Assembly: GCA_013329615.1 (NCBI GenBank)
Contig: DUKA01000017.1
Location: 1-9,808 of the forward strand
DNA length: 9,808 nucleotides
Direction of reading: 5' to 3'
Origin: Candidatus Bathyarchaeota archaeon
GTDB lineage: Archaea; Thermoproteota; Bathyarchaeia; TCS64
The translations under genes were made by a program, and so were the position numbers. Positions 6,414 through 9,808 of this stretch are shown here, piece by piece (the stretch's first letter is position 1; every line of letters starts with the position of its first letter). The notes beneath the pieces are model-generated. The model made no database searches. It saw only the letters and a list, made by a program, of their open reading frames with translations, and was not told where the DNA came from.

Positions 6414-7751
6414 TTGCCCGTCCACCCTATTGAGTTCCGGTATAGGTATCCCGAGATGTACGCTGTCTTCACGGAGGAGGCGAAGCTGCAGAGCTGGCTC
6501 GACGTGGAGGTCGCGTTGGCGTGGGCGCACGCCGAGCTGGGCACGATACCGAAGGCGGCGGCGAAGGAGATAGAGAAGAAGGCGAAGGTCGGCGTAGTGA
6601 AGGTGGAGCGGGTCAAGGAGATAGAGGAGAAGACCCGACACGACCTGCTGGCGATGGTATACGCGCTTCAAGAGGTCTGCGAGGGGGATGCGGGGGGCTA
6701 CATTCACCTAGGGGCTACGAGCTACGACACGGAGGACACGGCGCTCGCCCTGCAGCTCAGGAAGGCGATGGACATCGTCGAGGGAGACCTGAAGGCGTTG
6801 CTCAGGGTGCTATTGGATAAGGCTGTGGAGCACAGGGAGACCGTCTGCATAGGGCGCACCCACGGGCAGCATGCGCTCCCGATGACCTACGGGCTCAAGT
6901 TTGCCTTATGGGCATCCGAGGTCAGCCGCCATCTGGATAGACTCGCGGAGACGCGGAGACGTATCGAGGTGGGGAAGATGAGCGGCGCCGTCGGCACAAT
7001 GGCGAGCTTCGGGGACAAGGGCTTCGAGATACAGCGCCTCACCATGAAGAGGCTCAAGTTGGAGCCGGCGCTCGTCACGAACCAGATCGTCCAGAGGGAC
7101 CGCCACGCGGAGATGCAGTGTCTCCTCGCCCTCATCGCCGGCACACTCGACAAGATCGGGCGCGAGCTGCGCAACCTCCAGAGGACGGAGATCGCGGAGA
7201 TAAGCGAGCCTATGCGCAGCCCGAGCAGCACGATGCCCCAGAAGATGAACACGAGCAACACGGAGCGCATCTGCGGGCTGGCGAGGATCGTCAGGGGGAG
7301 CGTGAACGCGAGCCTCGAATCCATCGCCCTCGAGCATGAGAGGGACATAAGCAATAGCGGGATGGAGAGGGTCAACATCCCGGAGGGCTTCATTCTCACG
7401 GACTACATCCTCCGCCAGACGACGGGGATAGTGAAGGGGCTCACCTTCGACGCGGATAACATCGAGAGGAACCTGAACATGACGCTGGGACTCATCCTCA
7501 CGGAGCGGGTGATGATTGAGCTTGTGTCGAAGGGCGTGGGCAGGCAGGAGGGGCACGAGTTGATGCGCCGCCTCGCCCTCAAGGCGTGGAAGGAGAAGCG
7601 CCCCCTCAGGCAGGTCATGGAGGAGGACGAGGAGGCAACCCGCCTCATCACCCCAGCCGAGATGGATGAGTGGCTCAACCCCCACAACTACATCGGCACG
7701 AGCGTCGAGCAGGTCGACAGGGCAGTCGCCGAGCTGAGGAAGAATCTCTAA
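6414..7751 (+). CDS. purB: Adenylosuccinate lyase
   Basis: This 445-residue protein is a member of the fumarase/aspartase superfamily. It should cleave adenylosuccinate to AMP and SAICAR to AICAR, releasing fumarate, in purine synthesis. Visible family blocks are HPIEFRY at the N-terminus, KTRHDLLA with H76, HLGATSYDTEDTA (98-110), GRTHGQHALPMTYGLK with H150 (147-162), VGTMASFGDKGFEIQ (193-207), TNQIVQRDRHAEM (222-234), the flexible signature loop SPSSTMPQKMN (269-279), and ALEHERDISNSGMERV (305-320). Length is normal. The TTG start is fixed by an in-frame TAG at 6402 and by alignment of the HPIE opening with archaeal PurB proteins. The loop has Pro in place of the usual leading Gly, and PQKMN where PHKRN is typical. 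The substrate pocket may thus differ slightly, though Ser272 and Lys277 are kept. No other purine gene is adjacent. Confidence 0.93.
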   Translation: MPVHPIEFRYRYPEMYAVFTEEAKLQSWLDVEVALAWAHAELGTIPKAAAKEIEKKAKVGVVKVERVKEIEEKTRHDLLAMVYALQEVCEGDAGGYIHLGATSYDTEDTALALQLRKAMDIVEGDLKALLRVLLDKAVEHRETVCIGRTHGQHALPMTYGLKFALWASEVSRHLDRLAETRRRIEVGKMSGAVGTMASFGDKGFEIQRLTMKRLKLEPALVTNQIVQRDRHAEMQCLLALIAGTLDKIGRELRNLQRTEIAEISEPMRSPSSTMPQKMNTSNTERICGLARIVRGSVNASLESIALEHERDISNSGMERVNIPEGFILTDYILRQTTGIVKGLTFDADNIERNLNMTLGLILTERVMIELVSKGVGRQEGHELMRRLALKAWKEKRPLRQVMEEDEEATRLITPAEMDEWLNPHNYIGTSVEQVDRAVAELRKNL

Positions 7752-7768
7752 GACAAACCTCGCTCGTC

Positions 7769-7773
7769 TTTTT
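7769..7773 (+). terminator. T-run terminator of purB
   Basis: A run of five T (within gtctttttcc) occurs 18 bases after the purB stop. Archaeal transcription often ends at such T-runs without a strong hairpin. AGAC (7751-7754) and GTCT (7766-7769) form only a weak 4-bp dyad. Confidence 0.4.
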
Positions 7774-7789
7774 CCGCATCTACACTAGG

Positions 7790-7811
7790 ATAAAATACAC
7801 ATAAAATACAC
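7790..7811 (+). repeat. Tandem 11-bp direct repeat carrying two box A elements
   Basis: The 11-mer ataaaatacac occurs twice without a gap (7790-7800 and 7801-7811). Each copy contains a TATA-like ataaaata. The second copy is 20-30 bases before the GTG start of vapB, the spacing expected for a leaderless transcript. The first copy would start a transcript 11 bases earlier, about one helical turn away. Confidence 0.75.
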
Positions 7812-7830
7812 GGATTACTCGGGGATACAT

Positions 7831-8049
7831 GTGGCACACAAGACCATAACCATCTCCGAAGAGGCGTACGACATCCTCGCCAGCCACAAGCAGCCCGGCG
7901 AGAGCTTCACGGAGGTCATAAAGCGGCTCCTCGTGCCCAAGAAGAAGGGATCACTCGTATCCCACAGCGGGAAGTGGGTGGGCACGGCTGAGTTCGACAG
8001 GATATTCGCCGAGATCGAGGCCGCGATGAGGCAGCCGAAGACGCGGTGA
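7831..8049 (+). CDS. vapB: VapB-type antitoxin (UPF0330/DUF217-like)
   Basis: This 72-residue protein opens with KTITISEEAYDILASHK (4-20), followed by ESFTEVIKRLL (24-34). This is the beta-strand/helix/helix layout of a ribbon-helix-helix DNA-binding domain as in archaeal VapB/UPF0330 antitoxins. Residues 35-72 form the variable toxin-contacting tail. The start is GTG; a nearby ATG at 7829 is out of frame. The doubled TATA-like element upstream suggests a leaderless message. The stop overlaps the vapC start (GTGA, 8046-8049), the usual coupled arrangement of vapBC pairs. In a working pair it would bind the PIN-domain toxin and repress its own operon. Here the toxin gene is broken, so only DNA binding or neutralisation of a related toxin elsewhere could remain. 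Confidence 0.82.
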   Translation: MAHKTITISEEAYDILASHKQPGESFTEVIKRLLVPKKKGSLVSHSGKWVGTAEFDRIFAEIEAAMRQPKTR

Positions 8050-8448
8050 TCGACGTGGTCTGCCTCGACACAGATGTGCTCGTCTCTCTGCTGCGTGAGG
8101 ACCCGCAAACCAAGAAATACGTCGAGGGCCTCGAATCTAGGGGCGAAACCGCCTACACGACCCCCGTAAACACTCTCGCGCTTTTTCTCGGGGGGTAGCG
8201 ATCAAAGCAATGCGAGGCGAATCTCCGTGAGATCGCGACACTCCTAAGAGACCTCAGTATCCTAGACTTCGACCTCGAAGCCTCATTCTACACTGGCAGG
8301 ATCGCCTCGGGACTTCGCCGAAGGCCACCCGATTGGGGTCGGTGATACACTCGTAGCTAGTATAGTTTTGAGACATGGTCAGTCACTCGCAACCCGAAAC
8401 GTGAGGCACTACGAGAGGATACCCGAGCTGAGGATCGAGGCGTGGTAG
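8046..8448 (+). pseudogene. vapC: Degenerate VapC PIN-domain toxin
   Basis: From the GTG that overlaps the vapB stop, the frame reads MIDVVCLDTDVLVSLLRED, the PIN-domain N-terminus with the first catalytic Asp. It continues to TTPVNTLALFLGG and then meets TAG at 8196-8198. The same frame resumes as RSKQCEANLREIATLLRDL, ILDFDLEA and on to about 8321. The PIN C-terminus then continues one frame over: GHPIGVGDTLVASIVL, GQSLATRNVRHYERIP and a final TAG at 8446. Removing one A at about 8321-8322 restores the join. At the NxxEL position the catalytic Glu is Ala (codon GCG). So there are three separate lesions: loss of an active-site acid, a nonsense codon at about residue 51, and a +1 frameshift. 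Restored length is about 133 residues, normal for VapC. A sequencing error could explain one lesion but not easily all three. Confidence 0.88.
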
Positions 8449-8476
8449 CGTCTCTGCCCGGGCGTTCAGGAAAAGT

Positions 8477-8484
8477 GCTTAACT
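8477..8484 (+). promoter_or_regulatory. Possible box A of the traX-like gene
   Basis: The stretch tgcttaac lies about 28-35 bases before the GTG start at 8512. It matches the cttaac type of box seen upstream of purB and the ACT gene. It would give a transcript with a leader of only a few bases. Confidence 0.4.
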
Positions 8485-8511
8485 CGGGGGTCCTGTAAGC
8501 TATTACGTACC

Positions 8512-9207
8512 GTGGGGGACGTTTTGGGCATACCTGACACGAGGCAATATGATTGGGGTAGGGAGATTCTGAAGTGTGTAGCGGTGGTCACGATGACGGT
8601 TGACCACGTGGGGCTGCTCTTCTTCCCCGATGTCACGGTTCTGAGGATCATCGGGAGACTCGCGTTCCCCCTCTTCGCGTATCTGCTGGTGCTTGGGATG
8701 AGGAGCACGCGTGACCTGAGGGCGTACTTCAACAGGCTCTTCTTCTTCGCACTGATGTCTCAGGTACCCTACGCCCTCGTCAACGGTGTGCAGCCTTGGG
8801 AGAAGCTGAACATCTTCGCGACGCTCATCCTCGGGATGATCATGGTTTACTTCATCGAGAGGAGCAGTCTAGCTTTCATCGTGCCGCTGATTGCCTCGGT
8901 CGTTGTGCCAGTTGACTTCGGCGTCTACGGCACCGCCACGGTGCTCCTCCTCTATCTCATCGGGAAGGACTGGAGGATGGGCTCGGTCATTTTCGTACTT
9001 ATTAACCTCGTACTGGTACTGTACGGCGCGACGTACCAGCCATTCGCTATACTCGCCCTCCCACTCATGCTCATGCACGACAGGGGAAAGCTAGGAATCG
9101 GCAGCCCCGAGGCGCAGGTGAAGCACCCGCGACTCAGGAAGTACTTCTTCTACGCCTATTACCCGCTACACCTCACAGCCCTATACGCCTTGAAGGTACT
9201 TGTCTAG
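8512..9207 (+). CDS. TraX-family membrane protein (putative acyltransferase)
   Basis: This 231-residue multi-pass membrane protein matches the TraX family, named after the F-pilin N-acetyltransferase. Family features are the first helix with a conserved Asp-His (LKCVAVVTMTVDHVG, D31-H32), RIIGRLAFPLFAYLLVLG (45-62), FFFALMSQVPYAL (77-89), LNIFATLILG (99-108), and a C-terminal YFFYAYYPLHLTALY (211-225). About seven to eight hydrophobic helices are visible. No conjugation gene is in the window, and TraX homologues are common outside plasmids as acyltransferase-like proteins of unknown target, possibly acting on surface polymers or proteins. The GTG start at 8512 is chosen for its spacing to an upstream A/T box. 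A TTG at 8524 is an alternative and gives the same membrane core. It is transcribed alone, after the vapC remnant. Confidence 0.85.
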   Translation: MGDVLGIPDTRQYDWGREILKCVAVVTMTVDHVGLLFFPDVTVLRIIGRLAFPLFAYLLVLGMRSTRDLRAYFNRLFFFALMSQVPYALVNGVQPWEKLNIFATLILGMIMVYFIERSSLAFIVPLIASVVVPVDFGVYGTATVLLLYLIGKDWRMGSVIFVLINLVLVLYGATYQPFAILALPLMLMHDRGKLGIGSPEAQVKHPRLRKYFFYAYYPLHLTALYALKVLV

Positions 9208-9250
9208 TCCCCATTTGTCCTGTAAAACACCGGCGCGTGCCGGCGAACCT

Positions 9251-9258
9251 ATTTATCG
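9251..9258 (+). promoter_or_regulatory. Box A of the YbaK-like gene
   Basis: The element atttatcg is centred about 26 bases before the ATG at 9281. This predicts that transcription starts at or within a few bases of the start codon, that is, a leaderless message. Confidence 0.6.
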
Positions 9259-9260
9259 CG

Positions 9261-9284
9261 TCGATGCCTAACCTGCATCGATGC
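9261..9284 (+). repeat. Inverted repeat across the YbaK-like gene's transcription start
   Basis: tcgatgc (9261-9267) and gcatcga (9275-9281) form a perfect 7-bp dyad with a 7-base spacer. The right arm also belongs to the 10-base palindrome gcatcgatgc (9275-9284) that covers the start codon. The position between box A and the ATG is where an archaeal repressor would block transcription, so it may be an operator. Confidence 0.45.
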
Positions 9285-9736
9285 TTGAAGCCGAGAGGTT
9301 CCTAGTCGAGAGGGGCATCCCCTACCGCCTCATAGACCTCACAGACCTCGCCATGACTGTCGCCGACGTCCTCAGATTCAGCAAAGGCGACTTCCCCGCC
9401 GAGGAGGTGTGCAAGACGGTTATAATGAGCGACTCCGAGGGCGGCCGCCACGCCTTCTTCCTGCTGGGAAACGACCGCGTCGACTTCCTCAAGGCGAAGA
9501 AGGCAACGGGCAAGAAGCTACGTGTAGCGAGCCCAGACGAGGTGCGCGCCTCCGCCGGCGTCGACCCCGGCGCCGTCTGCCCCATCACACTAAACATCTC
9601 TCTCATCATCGACACACGCGTCCTAAAACTCCCACGCGTCAACTTCGGCTCCGGCCACCACCTACACGGCATCGAGATGAACACCACCGACCTACAACGC
9701 GCCGTCCCACACGCCGTCGCCGACGTAGCCCAGTAA
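9281..9736 (+). CDS. YbaK/ProX-type aminoacyl-tRNA deacylase
   Basis: This 151-residue stand-alone editing domain resembles YbaK/ProX/INS proteins, which hydrolyse mischarged tRNA such as Cys-tRNA(Pro) or Ala-tRNA(Pro). Family features are the opening ERFLVERGIPYRLID (5-19), the conserved Lys45 in VCKTVIM (43-49), GNDRVDFLKAKKATGKKLR (63-81), the G-VDPGAVCPI loop (93-102), VNFGSGHHLHGIEMN (120-134) and a final DLQRAV segment. In this family the Lys and the GxxPG loop form the pocket for the aminoacyl-adenosine end. Length is normal. It is not fused to a synthetase, so it acts in trans. The exact tRNA substrate cannot be read from sequence. The ATG start is well supported by a box A 26 bases upstream. 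The gene appears to be transcribed alone. Confidence 0.88.
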   Translation: MLEAERFLVERGIPYRLIDLTDLAMTVADVLRFSKGDFPAEEVCKTVIMSDSEGGRHAFFLLGNDRVDFLKAKKATGKKLRVASPDEVRASAGVDPGAVCPITLNISLIIDTRVLKLPRVNFGSGHHLHGIEMNTTDLQRAVPHAVADVAQ

Positions 9737-9739
9737 CCA

Positions 9740-9782
9740 AAAACCACAGCCAACCTCCGCCGCCCAACAGACCCAAAAAACA
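9740..9782 (-). terminator. T-runs on the minus strand after the last gene
   Basis: The plus strand here is almost free of G and has A-runs (ccaaaaacc, cccaaaaaacag), so the minus strand carries T5 and T6 runs. They would fit termination of a leftward transcript entering from a gene beyond the right edge. No coding frame is seen in 9737-9808. Confidence 0.25.
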
Positions 9783-9808
9783 GCCCCAAACACCCGGAAA
9801 CGCGACGG

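Noticed and set aside
6906..7685. 259-codon frame antisense to purB
   Set aside because: It is rich in Leu, His, Arg and Pro, mirrors the purB codons and has no motif or promoter.
7790..7811. Tandem repeat as a CRISPR or mobile-element attachment site
   Set aside because: There are only two adjacent 11-bp copies with no spacers, and no integrase, transposase or terminal repeats; the promoter explanation fits better.
8196..8198. In-frame TAG in vapC as a pyrrolysine codon
   Set aside because: A +1 frameshift further downstream and loss of the catalytic Glu show a decaying gene; no pyrrolysine genes are in view and the position normally holds a Tyr-like residue.
9230..9243. ccggc-gcgt-gccgg hairpin after the TraX-like gene as a terminator
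   Set aside because: A 5-bp stem with no following T-run; high GC content makes such short dyads likely by chance.

Overview
This 9.8 kb window looks archaeal. Most genes have an A/T-rich box A-like element about 24-45 bases before the start codon. Several starts appear leaderless or nearly so. Shine-Dalgarno sites are rare, and TTG and GTG starts are common. The gene families also fit: an archaeal-type PurB, tandem-ACT and VapB proteins, and a free-standing YbaK/ProX deacylase. High GC content and the mixed families suggest an uncultivated member of Thermoproteota (Bathyarchaeia-like), but this lineage call is a guess. There are no rRNA or tRNA markers.

Layout. Bases 2-277 (+) hold the end of a small membrane protein that converges on a long minus-strand block. 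Read in transcription order (right to left), the block runs: a hypothetical protein (6315-5905); a C45-family acyltransferase/amidohydrolase (5763-4690) closely followed by a cupin protein (4676-4245); a tandem ACT-domain protein (4139-3726); and a tight three-gene operon, etfB (3659-2862), etfA with an N-terminal 2x[4Fe-4S] ferredoxin domain (2865-1666), and a GlcD/LctD-type FAD-linked 2-hydroxyacid dehydrogenase (1679-285). The plus-strand half carries purB (6414-7751), an intact vapB antitoxin (7831-8049) with a decayed vapC toxin (8046-8448), a TraX-family membrane protein (8512-9207) and a YbaK/ProX-type trans-editing deacylase (9281-9736). The last 70 bases are nearly G-free and hold no gene.

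How the genes work together. The clearest system is etfB-etfA-dehydrogenase. Its genes overlap by 4 and 14 bases, and it has the composition of the LctBCD electron-bifurcating/confurcating lactate dehydrogenase known from acetogenic bacteria. EtfB carries an FAD-type DGDT motif and EtfA carries eight ferredoxin cysteines. The model is that a 2-hydroxyacid such as D-lactate is oxidised and its electrons are divided or combined between NAD and ferredoxin by the Etf. The C45 enzyme and cupin form a second likely transcription unit with no known joint function. The vapBC locus appears to be a dead toxin-antitoxin pair: the toxin lacks a catalytic acidic residue and has one in-frame stop and one frameshift, while the antitoxin and its duplicated promoter box are still intact.
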